DNA of 64,000 bases from Brassica napus (lineage: Eukaryota; Streptophyta; Magnoliopsida; Brassicales; Brassicaceae): positions 11,495,509 to 11,559,508 of the forward strand of contig NC_063442.1 in the NCBI RefSeq assembly GCF_020379485.1. The letters are read 5' to 3'. This document shows, piece after piece, positions 46,401 through 56,249 of the stretch. The notes beneath the pieces were generated by a model that saw only the letters and a program-made list of their open reading frames with translations, ran no database searches and was not told the origin of the DNA. The position numbers were made by a program, and so were the translations under genes. Position 1 is the first letter of the stretch; the number at the start of each line of letters is the position of its first letter.

Positions 46401-47645
46401 CTGGCTGTTAACCACGACTGGCCTGTTCGCCAAATAGATGTCAACACTGCCTTTCTGCAGGGTCACCTAAAGGAGGAGGTCTTCATGTCGCAACCTCCAG
46501 GTTTCACAGACTCTGATCGGCCTGGTCACGTATGTCGGCTCCGGAAAGCTCTTTATGGTTTGAAGCAAGCACCCCGTGCTTGGTACTCGGAACTGAAAGA
46601 CTATCTCCTGCAGTCTGGGTTCACGAACTCGTTAGCTGATACATCTCTTTTTATCTATAAGCAAAACTCGAAGCTGGTCTATGTACTTGTTTATGTTGAT
46701 GATATTCTGGTGACAGGAAATGACTCTGGTGCTGTGCAAAACGTCATCACCTCTCTCTCCACTCGGTTCTCTATAAAAGATATGGGAAATCTGAGTTACT
46801 TTCTCGGCATCGAAACGATAAGAACACCACAAGGTCTCCACCTCAAGCAACGGAAGTACATTACCGATCTTCTAGTGAAAGCAAATATGCTCAACACTAA
46901 GCCTGTTCCTACTCCTCTTGCTGCTCATCCTAAGCTCACGCTAAAAGCAGGTTCACCCCTCTCTGATCCAAAAGAATATCGCAGCATTGTTGGAAGTCTT
47001 CAGTACTTAGCCCTGACTCGCCCTGATGTGTCTTATGCCGTTAACAAGCTTTCCCAATTCATGCATTGCCCAACTACGGAGCATTGGCAAGCAGCTAAGC
47101 GTGTTCTTCGCTATCTATCGGGAACTCTGAATCATGGAATTTACATTCGAAAACAGTCTTCCCCTACTCTTCATGCGTTCTCCGATTCGGACTGGGCTGG
47201 TGACTCAGATGATTATGTGTCTACAAATGCTTACATTATCTTCCTCGGTTCTCAGCCGATCTCCTGGTCTTCGAAAAAGCAGAAAGGGGTGGCGCGCTCT
47301 TCAACGGAAGCAGAGTACCGTGCTGTTGCTAATACCGCTTCCGAACTTCGATGGATTGCTTCTCTGCTAACAGAACTTGGTTTTCGAATCAACACAGTTC
47401 CCACCGTGTATTGCGACAACATTGGAGCGACCTATCTCTGTGCTAATCCGGTCTTCCATACACGTATGAAACACATTGCACTCGACTACCACTTCGTCCG
47501 TGGCCAGATCCAGCACGGACTCCTCCGTGTTACTCATGTTTCGACGCACGATCAACTCGCCGATGGTCTCACGAAACCACTGCAAAGAGCTCCTTTTCAA
47601 GTGTCAAGGTCCAAGATTGGTGTTACTACAGCACCACCATCTTGA
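43485..47645 (+). CDS. Copia gag-pol polyprotein (intact)
   Basis: 1,386 residues from the first ATG (43485); the frame is open earlier but has no ATG. In order: gag with a UBN2-like region, zinc knuckle CQICSVFGHSARRC, aspartic protease (LLDSGATHH, Asp330), GAG-pre-integrase (HKRLGHPSS) with CNDCLLNK, integrase core (Asp527 in FTDVWQ, Asp589 in YSDNGGEF, Glu623 in LSERKHR), reverse transcriptase (RWVFTIKYNPDGS, QIDVNTAFLQG, YGLKQAPRAWY, YVDD at 1070-1073), and RNase H (FSDSDWAGD, STEAEYRA, ADGLTKPL). The PDR order with integrase before RT is diagnostic of Ty1/copia. No stop or frameshift, so potentially autonomous. Confidence 0.96.
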   Translation: MSANSPASTTETIAVSATTSILNVNMTNVTKLTSSNFLMWSRQVHALLDGYDLNDHIEGSIIVPPATITTDDGITTNPAYTLWKRQDRLIYSALLGAITTTIQPILSTASTASEVWQTLTMTYAKPSRAHVKQIRQQIQNWKKGNKSINEYFQGLTTRFDELALLGKALDHEDQIEFVLDGLPEEYKTIVDQIDGRETPPSLPEIHEKLLNQEAKLQSIVSPVSPAPVTANFTNHRGSFNQNRGNYNNNNSRRGGYRGNQTWQQQQLVSSTQQQNTSRGYQGKCQICSVFGHSARRCPQLHGGGSHQMTMQPRANAAQTTLYNPNAWLLDSGATHHLTSDLNNLALHQPYTGADEVAIADGTGLKISHIGSASLPALSKSLKLQDILCVPSVNKNLISVYRLCNANQVSVEFFPASFQVKDLSTGVRLLQGRTKNDLYEWPVSLSQPTASHVTYPNTKTSFAQWHKRLGHPSSSILKAVVSQFSLPCFTNSTSVSPCNDCLLNKTQKLPFHQSSIASSHPLEYIFTDVWQSPILSPQNYRYYLVLVDHFTRYTWLFPLTKKSDVKAIFETFKPIAETKFKHKICNLYSDNGGEFIALRQFLANHGISHLTTPPHTPQHNGLSERKHRHIVETGLSLLSAAKMPLIYWPFAFATAVFLINRLPTHILSHTSPFQKLFQTPPNYQKLRTFGCLCFPWLRPYAPNKLQDRSLPCLFVGYSLSQSAYQCLEPTSGRIYISRHVRFNETEYPFPTMTKPTPSEPADHQEPYMSPPFTTIPLTLPLVQSPAATMNTEPTSCDSTPAVPMPSPVATPTPATSSSSDAHSNASPPEPTVVEPVVAQPQQVNPRHSMTTRSRNNITKPVTRYNLTANLQSDPHWIPSTWQQAMKHKHWRDAMSREFNSTTENYTWDLVEVSAKMNVVGCRWVFTIKYNPDGSIDRYKARIVAKGYHQQQGIDYEDTFSPVIKSTTIRIVLGLAVNHDWPVRQIDVNTAFLQGHLKEEVFMSQPPGFTDSDRPGHVCRLRKALYGLKQAPRAWYSELKDYLLQSGFTNSLADTSLFIYKQNSKLVYVLVYVDDILVTGNDSGAVQNVITSLSTRFSIKDMGNLSYFLGIETIRTPQGLHLKQRKYITDLLVKANMLNTKPVPTPLAAHPKLTLKAGSPLSDPKEYRSIVGSLQYLALTRPDVSYAVNKLSQFMHCPTTEHWQAAKRVLRYLSGTLNHGIYIRKQSSPTLHAFSDSDWAGDSDDYVSTNAYIIFLGSQPISWSSKKQKGVARSSTEAEYRAVANTASELRWIASLLTELGFRINTVPTVYCDNIGATYLCANPVFHTRMKHIALDYHFVRGQIQHGLLRVTHVSTHDQLADGLTKPLQRAPFQVSRSKIGVTTAPPS

Positions 47646-47652
47646 GGGGGCA

Positions 47653-47779
47653 TGTTAAGTAAATAGATTATACTAAAGGATCTCTTTGTAAATACTTATT
47701 AGTTCTAGTAGCCCTACTTGTATTCTTGTATAAATACTCTTCATATACTGAATAATAAACTCATTCAGCCAAACGTATA
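47653..47779 (+). repeat. 3' LTR of the copia element
   Basis: Same length as the 5' LTR and differing at one base in my reading, followed by the TGTGG duplication. Confidence 0.93.
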
Positions 47780-48025
47780 TGTGGCGCGCATTTATTTTGA
47801 CCAGTTCATTTTTAAAATTCCTAATCAAGAGGTTAATATTGTTGCTATTATTTAAGTTCTTCTGTAGATTTTTCATTGTTTTCTGATTCGAATCCTTATT
47901 ATATATGATTAACAAAGCAGGCTATTTTGGAGGCAAAAGGAACGGCTGTGTGGCTTGACAACAAATACCGTCCTACGCGTATCCCATCGCATATACGCTG
48001 TAACTTCACTCACTTCCAACGCTAA

Positions 48026-48933
48026 GGCGCCGCCGTTTGTTATAATTTACAACGCAAGCATCAAGTACAACTTTTTTTTTTTGTCACCAGCATCAGTACA
48101 ACTTATGAATACTATTTGAAACATTTGTAAAATGCATGTGTTTTTCCCATGTTATATTGTGTACTATGCGTACACCGTACTTCATGAGTATCTTTTTGTT
48201 AACTTTATATTATATTGATTGGCTCAAAGCTGAATATTTTACAAGTGATTTTAAAGCCCGTACCTTTCAAAACCCAAGTCAAACCCCAATACAAAAAGAT
48301 AAAGATCATTTTAATCTTGACACTGTATATGGCTCTGAAGTGTCTTGCAACAGCATGATTAGCGTGAGCTTCTTATATTCTGCTAAGAACCCCACCCTAA
48401 AAACTCCCACTAATCATGCTTTAGGAGCTTGAGCCCGGATGGCCGTCATGAACTATGGTAAAAGTGTAACAATGATGACACCAGAAATAATTACTAAAAA
48501 GACATATTGGCTACATCTCAGATCAAAAGGGACTGGTGAAAGTCTCACCATTAAACTCCATGCAAAGAAATTTCGACCTTGAGTATTGTCAGGGCATCGA
48601 TCAACGAGGAGCTTCCGTAAGGAATCCAAACTCCATGCAAGAAATTTCGACGTTGAAATTTTGTGTGGTGAGGAGAAGTTTCAACGTGGCTTCATCTCTG
48701 CCTTTCCACCTTTGCCAAAACTTATCGAAGACCAAGAACCGTCGAGCATTTTTTGTTTCATGTAAATTAGTTTCTCTTTAGTGTTTGATACTCCAGCTGT
48801 TTCAGTTTATATGTTTAAAGTTTTCCATGCAAATTAAAGAAAATGTTAGATATTCATTTTTATTCGTATTTAACTATTGAAATTCAATAATATTATGAAA
48901 TAAGTTAGTTTCCTGTTATGAGTTTGTCTCAAA
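48026..48933. other. Spacer between the ALT pseudogene and sulfotransferase copy D
   Basis: No gene recognised. 48555-48670 has a direct repeat (AACTCCATGCAA(A)GAAATTTCGAC at about 48556 and 48629, offset about 73 bp). 48200-48430 has moderate base composition and may be a gene fragment, but no protein family is evident. Confidence 0.45.
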
Positions 48934-49131
48934 TCGGATACGATGACTAGAAAGCAATGACAAAAAGTCTTTGACGGAAGATTCTAGTCGAGTGGTTGAT
49001 CGGATACGTTGTGTTGACAGCAAAGACAACAAGTCTTTGACGGAAGCTTATAGTCGAGTAATTGGTCGTATACGATGAGTTGACAGCAAAGACAAAAATA
49101 TTTCACGGAAGCTAGTGGTTGAATACCCTTG
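48934..49131 (+). repeat. Three 66 bp tandem repeats in the SOT copy D promoter
   Basis: Units start at 48934, 49000 and 49066 with TCG(G/T)ATACG, then GACAGCAAAGACAA..AGTCTTTGACGGAAG and AGTCGAGT(G/A)(G/A)TTG. They end about 40 bp upstream of the TATA box. Exact 66 bp spacing; units differ by substitutions only. A likely cis-regulatory array. Confidence 0.85.
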
Positions 49132-49171
49132 CTCCATGATACGTAATCATACACAGTGTTACGTAGCTTCA

Positions 49172-49179
49172 TTATAAAA
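49172..49179 (+). promoter_or_regulatory. TATA box of sulfotransferase copy D
   Basis: TTATAAAA, 62 bp upstream of the ATG at 49241. Confidence 0.65.
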
Positions 49180-49240
49180 CCCAATCTCATCTGTCCAAAC
49201 AAAGAATAATACCATCTCATACCCTCTTTCTATATCTCCA

Positions 49241-50260
49241 ATGGAGTCAGCAATCGACACGAACTCATCCATGCACGACCAGACCGAGACAGAGTTTGGG
49301 AAGAATAAGAAACGGTACCAAGACCTGATCGCTACGTTTCCTCATGAGAAAGGCTGGAGACCTAAAGCTCCCTTGATTGAATACGGTGGTCACTGGTTTA
49401 TTCAGCTTCTCCTTGAAGGCTGTCTCCACGCGCAAGAGTTCTTCCAAGCGCGACCCATTGACTTCCTTGTCTGTAGCTACCCAAAGACAGGAACCACATG
49501 GCTCAAAGCTCTCACTTCCGCTATAGCCAACCGCTCTCGCTTCGACGATTCCTCAAACTCTCTCCTGAAACGTAACCCTCACGAGCTTGTTCCTTTCATT
49601 GAGATGGAGTTCCCTTTCTTCCCTGATATTGATGTTCTAAAGGACAAAGAGAACACTCTATTTGCCACTCATCTGCCTCATGGGTTATTACCCGAGTCGA
49701 TTTCCAAGTCAGGTTGCAAGATGGTTTACATCTGGAGAGACCCAAAAGACACTTTCATCTCCATGTGGACTTTCTTCCAAAAGCAAAAGGTAGACAATGG
49801 CCCTCTCAATAGTCTTGAGGAGTCTTTTGATATGTTCTGTCGAGGTCTTTCCGGCTATGGTCCTTATCTGGATCATGTCTTGTCGTATTGGAAAGCTCAC
49901 CAAGAAAATCCAAATCAGATCTTGTTCCTCAAGTATGAGAAAATGAGATCTGATCCTTTGCCGTATGTGAAGAAACTGGCTGAGTTTATGGGTTATGGAT
50001 TCACAGCTGAGGAAGAGAAGGAAGAGGTTGTTGAGAAAGTTGTGAGTCTTTGCAGTTTCGAGACGTTGAAGAATCTTGAACCCAACAAAGGGGAGAAAGA
50101 CCGAGAGGATCGTCCTTGTATATATAAGACTAGTGCCTACTTCAGGAAGGGAAATGTAGGAGACTGGCAGAACTACCTGACTCCAGAGATGGTAGCTCGA
50201 ATCGATGGATTGATGGAAGAGAAATTCAAGGGCACCGGTTTGCTTGAATTTGGTAAGTAA
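49241..50260 (+). CDS. SOT18: Desulfoglucosinolate sulfotransferase, copy D (intact)
   Basis: Intronless, 339 residues, same reaction as copy A (PAPS-dependent sulfation of desulfoglucosinolates). It has YPKTGTTWLK, IWRDPKDTFISMW and RKGNVGDWQNYLT and ends LLEFGK, closer to my memory of Arabidopsis SOT18 (LLEHGK) than copies A-C. It is in the opposite orientation, has a clear TATA box and a triplicated 66 bp upstream repeat, and no lesions; it is the copy best placed to be expressed. Its divergence from A-C (which are near-identical to each other) indicates an older split. SOT17 cannot be excluded by eye. Confidence 0.9.
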   Translation: MESAIDTNSSMHDQTETEFGKNKKRYQDLIATFPHEKGWRPKAPLIEYGGHWFIQLLLEGCLHAQEFFQARPIDFLVCSYPKTGTTWLKALTSAIANRSRFDDSSNSLLKRNPHELVPFIEMEFPFFPDIDVLKDKENTLFATHLPHGLLPESISKSGCKMVYIWRDPKDTFISMWTFFQKQKVDNGPLNSLEESFDMFCRGLSGYGPYLDHVLSYWKAHQENPNQILFLKYEKMRSDPLPYVKKLAEFMGYGFTAEEEKEEVVEKVVSLCSFETLKNLEPNKGEKDREDRPCIYKTSAYFRKGNVGDWQNYLTPEMVARIDGLMEEKFKGTGLLEFGK

Positions 50261-52319
50261 CCGGTTCTTGTACCGAGCGATGATGGATCCTTTATATGCT
50301 TCTTTACAACAGAAGTTGGCTCCCTTTTCTCATTTTGCTTCCATATGCATCAATTTAAGAATAAGTATTGTATCTAGGAAAAATAATTTGTTTGTGAAGC
50401 CAATCGTCTTTGGCTACATATGCATTAAGTTAAGAATTATTTGTATCTAGAAAAAAAGAATTTGCTTGCTTAGCCAATCATCTTTGGCTGATGTGTGCAA
50501 AGTCTTGATCTACTGCAATTTATGTTTCAGTTTCATCTCCGTTCGTTCAGAGATAAAAGCTATGTGATTAAATGTTTTTTAGAAAGGTCCTTATGCCAAG
50601 CAATTAGGATCATACATCAAAGCTGATACATACAACAAATACATGAAGAACAAAACAGAGCATCCTCTGTTTCTAACCAAATTCTAATGGACCTGGATAA
50701 ATCAAGGAAAACCCCAAAAACCCATCAGTACATAATTAACTATTTTGCAAGCGCCAGATGTAAAACAAGCACAACAACATGTGAACATGATAATTCAATC
50801 CATTCAAGTACTGAAATAAAAAATATTAATAAAGAAGTGTCTTAGGATCCTTAATTAATATGTCTCAATCTCCAAACAATCAAAAACACTCTCAGACAAT
50901 CCATTTTATGACATTATATAGCATCTCCAGTTGTGACTGCAAGAAACAACAACACACAACAACACAACAGCTTAGGGTGATTGTTTTACCCTACCATCGG
51001 AAAACATATCTTTATGGGTGATAGTGGTTTATTAGTGATTTACAATAATCACAAAATATGGTAAACCGATTCATACCGCTTAACTCTCAAAATTAAAAGT
51101 TCGTTCCATCTAACGTTTGCTGGGCGCAATGGAATAATAAAACCATTCTTTAAAAAAATATTTTCAAAAATTAAAATAAATATTAAATTAAAGTTCAAAT
51201 ATTATAATAAAAATATAAAAATATCTTTTATATTTTCTACTGACTAAAAAATTTCATAATTTATATTATAAGAGCTTTAAACAAAATTATTTTGTAAAAT
51301 ATTAATCATTAATATACAAATGTAAATCAAACAAAATATTTCTAAATAAAATATTAATCTTCATAGAGAATAAAATTATTTATTAAAAATTTAAAGTTTA
51401 TCTAAACTACTTTTTAATAAATGTAATATTATTATTCATTATATTAATTTAATATTATTTTATTATAATAATATGATTTTGATATTTTTATTGTTAATTT
51501 ATTATTAAATTGATATTGTATCTATTAGTCAACCAGTCATATATAAGTATTCTGTATACGCATATATTGTTAACGATATGTCATTTGTACATATTGCTTA
51601 ATAACACTTGAAACTACCCGTATATGCAAACTCATGTATCCGCACACGCAACTACAACATGTAAATAAGTCAGATCTTTAATCTAAAGATATTTTATTAT
51701 AACTATAAAACTAGATCTTCGCCTAGACTTTGAAATAGCATAAATATTTTTACAAAATTAATTTACTAAAATATTTTTTTTTGTTTTAAATATCTGATTT
51801 TATTAATATGTTGAGTAGTTTGGTTTGTTTATTTTTTTAATAAACACACTTAATTTTGTTTGGAGTAAAATTGTATGATTTTTAAAATATAATAGGTTTA
51901 GTTATTGAATTTTGATAACTTAGTATTATATTTAATTGTTAAAATTTTAAAAAATTCTCCTTGAAATGGTACTTATTTATCTGTCTCTTAATATAATTAT
52001 TATTTGAAATAATATAGTTATTACTTAAAGTGTCATACTTCAGTTTATTATAGTTGAAAATGTTTAAATTTCCAAATTTAATGTTTTATAATAAAAATAA
52101 TCTGTTATATTCGTTTAGTCTCTCTTGCACTTGATAAATATTCTGCATATTTGATGAAATAACACGTAAAAATTGTAACTGTAAAAACATAAACTCTAGT
52201 TGACATACCATACAATAATATGATAAATATGATATAATCTTAATATTTTATTTTTATCAAGTAATGGTATATTAGTCTAATTTTTTTATTTCTATGTCAC
52301 AAAAGTGCATTTATTTTTT
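50261..52319. other. AT-rich gene-free region
   Basis: 50330-50480 contains a direct repeat (CATATGCATCAATTTAAGAATAAGTATTGTATCTAG and a related copy 80 bp on, quoted here only by position: about 50341 and 50417). 51100-52320 is extremely AT-rich with no coding signal. Confidence 0.5.
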
Positions 52320-52620
52320 TGGTCGCTTATATAGGAAAAACTTCAGAGTTAAACATGATTAGTTGGAATATTGGACGGATAAGTGACCTACCAAAAAATG
52401 ATTCGTGAAACTATGTTAGTGATACCAAAACACGGAGAAAATTCATGAAATGATTGAAGGAACAATCAAAAATTATTTCTATGCTCTGAAAATTAACGAC
52501 CCCGACTGTCAGAACATGGTGGGTCCACATGCCTAAAGAGAGCGAAGTTGGTACCTAGGATGGGCGGATCTGTATGAGCGACTGTCGGACACGGACATGA
52601 GAATTACATGCACAATCTTC
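52320..52620. mobile_element. Degenerate LTR relative
   Basis: Shares ordered blocks with the LTRs at 41265 and 41707 (AACTTCAGAGTTAAACATG, ACCAAAACACGGAGAA, AAAATTAACGACCCCGACTG, GTGGGTCCACA). No internal retrotransposon sequence. Confidence 0.45.
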
Positions 52621-54944
52621 AGTAAGGATGAAATACGAAAGCCATTGGCGTTGTTAAAGGCTCTGCAAAAGTGTGGTTCTTAAAGGCAAATCATTAAGTT
52701 TTGAAATATGGTCCTTAATTTAACTCGACTTATGTAATAAAAAAGTTAGACATGTGAAGAACATAATCTGAATTTCAAAGAGAAAGAACTCATATGCAAC
52801 CACTAGCGAACATTCTGAGATTTTCCATGACACCTTCTGAAACTAAAAGAAATCTTAAGGCAGTCTTATATTTGTGGATAGCAAACAAAATATGATATCT
52901 TTTCATTGAAAAATCAAGTAAAAAAACATATCTCCTATAAATTATTTGAGAAGTGATTTGATTATGTGTCATTATTTTTTAACTAATATTTCAATAAATT
53001 CAATTAATTTTATTAAAATTTACAATTTTTGTATAGAAAACATCAAAATTTTATCTTTGTGAAACAATTTTTTTTCTAAAACTTCTATTTTAATGAAACG
53101 GAGGGAGTATATACTTTTATAAATTTATATTTTAGGCAATATTTTTTAAATATTATAATAACTAATAACTTGTACATCAACCATAAAGTAATTTTTTGTC
53201 AAGATTTTTGAAATATAATAATAACTCATTTTTATTTATGTTTCTGAAATTTGGTATAAATATATAATATATATTTTATCAAAATTATTTGTAAGTGTGT
53301 CTTATATATTTTATCAAAATTATTTGTAAGTGTGTCTTACTGATATAAAACTCAACATTATGAAACAATTTTTTTTGTGGATAGTTAATTGCTGAAATTT
53401 TATTTAAAAATTTATCTGTTTATTAAGTAAATTATTAAGTAAATAAAAAATTTATTTTACCAGTTTAACATATTTTAACTAACAACGAATTTTATAGGAC
53501 TAGAGGCGATTTTTTATAGCTTTTTTACATTTAAAATTAAGACTTTTTAGTGAAGTTCCATTAACAAGCAAAGTAGCATATATGGAGAGATACGTGATTG
53601 AAATACATTTGTATTATACTAAGCAAGCAGGTTCCTAATCATATATTATATAAAAATAACAATTCAGTTTTTAGGTCCTTATCATTTCTTTTAATTGGCC
53701 TAGTAGTTTTTTTTTTTTTTGCTAAAAATTGACTTTAGTAGTGTTCAGAAAAGTATAATACAACAGTGAGGAATAACTTTCATTTTTTGTTGGTCCAATT
53801 TCATTTTCATGAAAATCTCAAAGAGGAAATTAGAAGATGAGATTGGCAAAGCTCGTCTCTCACCATTTATACATCTTGTATTTCTAAAAGAAATCAAACC
53901 TTATATATGAGCTTGCATCCTCAAATCATTTTCCATGATGGAAGCCCGTCTCAAAGCTATACTTAGGTCAATAGTAAGAAACATGAATAAACGACGAAGA
54001 AATTACTCTGCCATCAACACGAATTGAAAAGGCGATGATATGAGGAGATAACACTCGGATCCAAAATATAGTTGAAACTAATTCAAAACTTATTAATCCA
54101 AAAAAATGAGTTAGAAACTCACTTTTATCGGAAACAAAACATCAAAAAGAGAAAGATATATAAACAAAGAAAAACTTCAACACTAGGCTGATGGTCAATG
54201 TTTAAAAGCTTTTACGTTAGGTTTGAGTTTCGCTTTCTTGAAAATGCATTTTCTTGCAAATTATAGGATGAAATATGCTTATCGATAGAGTTTTGCAAGC
54301 AAAGTCGTTTGTTGTGGCCGTGTGCTGCAAAGAGAGATTGTCCATCGAGCACGTCGTACATGTAGAACCGTCCGTCGATCCGAATGTACGGGTAGAGCTA
54401 CATCATTCAGCTACATCATTCATGGAATCGTCGTACATGAAGTTGTTGATCTGTATCATATATGTTATAAATAGTAGATCATCATATGTAATATAAATAG
54501 AGGTTATGTTAACGTAAAAAATGATTATGTAATAATGTAATTGATATTTGACAAGTGTTAAAAACAAACAAAATCCAAATGAATTACCCAAAAATTCGAA
54601 TTAGAAATAAAATCTAGCTCGCTGAACAATTTGGTTGAGGAAGAGAAAATTTAGTTGTATAAGTTAATTATTTTTTATTTTTAGAGCATATATACTATAT
54701 AGAAATGAACACATAAGAAAAACACACATTCATAAATCTATTTTTAATTTTTATATAAAAATACATATTTTTAATTTTTATATAAAAAGACATAGTTTAG
54801 ATTCCTTAAAAGTATAATAAATAGAAACAAGCAAATAATAATAATAATAAAATCTATGCAGTTTTAAGATATTTTTAAGATGAAAAAATACACTTATATA
54901 TTTATTTTTAAGACCTTCAATTTTGAAAGCAATAAATCTAAGAG
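52621..54944. other. AT-rich spacer with small repeats
   Basis: 52975-53108 ends like a Stowaway-type MITE right arm (GAAACGGAGGGAGTATA), but the left arm is not clear. 53271-53340 is a 35 bp tandem duplication (AAAATTATTTGTAAGTGTGT at 53281 and 53316). 54394-54425 has a CTACATCATTCAG doublet. No gene supported. Confidence 0.5.
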
Positions 54945-55505
54945 AAAAAGACTAGGATAGCACCAAACCAAGTTTTTGTTCCCAAAGTAGCATTCAAGGC
55001 TCAAAGTCACAAAAATAGGTTTCATTAAAGAGGTAAATATACACTTATACCCCTTGGGTTAATTAATCCAAACCTTAGGGTTTAGAGTTAAGGGGGTGGG
55101 GTTTTGGAATTAGGGTTTAAAATTTTATAAAAAATAAATACTAAAATAAAAATAAAAATTTTAAAAACAGTTTCAAAAAGTATTTTTAAATTATAAAAAG
55201 AAAATTTGAAAAAAAAATAAAAATAAATTTCGAAAAAAAAATTTCAAAAAAAAATTATAAAAATTTCGAATCTGAAAAATATAATCTGAAACTATAAAAA
55301 AAATTTCTTTTTTTCATTTTTAATTTTTTTAATTTTTATTTTATTTATTTTTATTTATTTTTGTTTGTTTATTTAATTTTAAACCAAGGGTATTAGGGAT
55401 ATTTTACCCTTTAATGAATGTCATTTTTGTGACTTTCTCCTTCTAGTGTTATTTTTGTGACATAAACTTCAAAAGGTGCTATTATTGACAATTGCCCTAA
55501 ATCTA
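54945..55505. mobile_element. Non-autonomous element with inverted arms
   Basis: The left arm (GGATAGCACCAAACC, AAAGTCACAAAAATAGG, TTCATTAAAGAGGTAAATAT) is matched in inverse by the right arm (ATTTTACCCTTTAATGAATG, AAGTGTTATTTTTGTGACAT read as GTGTTATTTTTGTGACAT, GGTGCTATTATTGACAATTG). The centre is an A/T-rich core with CTTAGGGTTTAGAG. Looks like a MITE-type family; relatives suspected at 4892 and 15585. Confidence 0.6.
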
Positions 55506-55994
55506 ACTTTACATCAAATATGATACCGCTTTTTAAATCTACCTGTAAAAGTAACTATTCTAGTAATACCTTAAGTTTATTATTAAAAATATAAAATTAA
55601 CCCTCATAAATCATATATAAAATTTTGAGAATTATTTTATAGAAGTTTTTATAAACTCAATCTCACCTCATAATCACTAAATCCTAAACTTAAATGTTAA
55701 TCTATTTTTGATTGCGTCTATTTTTTTTTTTTAAATTCCAATTTATCGTATTTCGAACAAATTCTCTAATTCTTTTACTATTTTAGTTTTCTTTGATTAT
55801 TTACTTTGCTAAACTAAAGCTGAAAGGCCAATTAAATGAAAAAATGAAAGAAATTTGACTGAAGAAAATTAAAAAAGAAAAAAAAAAGAAAGAAAATTGA
55901 CTAAAAGAGTCCTAAACGCTACACCTTACCGCACTAGATCCCAACAACCATCTCTCAACCCGTCACCAGTCACACACATGGTCTTTCATCAGAC

Positions 55995-56022
55995 CCACTC
56001 TCTCTCTCCTCTCTCTCTAGCG
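55995..56022. repeat. (CT)n tract in the SABRE 5' region
   Basis: ACTCTCTCTCTCCTCTCTCT upstream of the SABRE start; pyrimidine-rich tracts like this are common in plant core promoters and leaders. No TATA box seen for this gene. Confidence 0.75.
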
Positions 56023-56249
56023 ATCACACTTGACAACCTCTCGGATCGGATCTTTCGTCTATCGAAGCAGCTCTAACATCTCGCACTCTCCTCCAATTCT
56101 GAACGATTAGGGTTTCATTTTTGCTTTCTCTCGTGAATTCAAAGATGGTGTTTCGCTTCGAAATCGTCTGTTTCAGTGCCGGCGGCGGGTGAAACTCGTC
56201 TCTCCTAGTGGGGAATTCGCAGTTTATCCGGCGCAAGTGAGCTCTAGAG

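Larger units (their letters stand above)
43280..47779 (+). mobile_element. Complete Ty1/copia LTR retrotransposon
   Basis: 4,500 bp element: 5' LTR 43280-43406 and 3' LTR 47653-47779 (127 bp each, one difference seen, CCAATCG against CCAAACG), initiator-Met PBS TGGTATCAGAGC at 43407-43418, polypurine tract GAGGGGG just before the 3' LTR, and one uninterrupted polyprotein. The 5 bp duplication TGTGG flanks it. LTRs start TG but end TA rather than CA. Short LTRs, an intact frame and near-identical LTRs point to recent insertion. Confidence 0.96.
42824..48025 (+). pseudogene. Acyl-lipid thioesterase (ALT-type, hotdog fold) gene broken by a copia element
   Basis: Parent family: plastid thioesterases that release fatty acids or beta-keto acids from acyl-ACP. 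Pieces: 42824-42916 ([20 protein letters not shown]), 43046-43152 ([28 protein letters not shown]), 43231-43279 continuing at 47785-47831 (GCKFVVKTGITG, then ARIYFDQFIFKIPNQE) and 47921-48025 ([18 protein letters not shown] to stop). Splice sites and phases are coherent once the 4.5 kb retrotransposon is ignored. Two lesions: the retrotransposon in exon 3, and a frame break at about 42845-42852 just before the catalytic DYELDQFG block. The transit peptide exon was not identified; nothing upstream is clearly coding. Confidence 0.85.
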
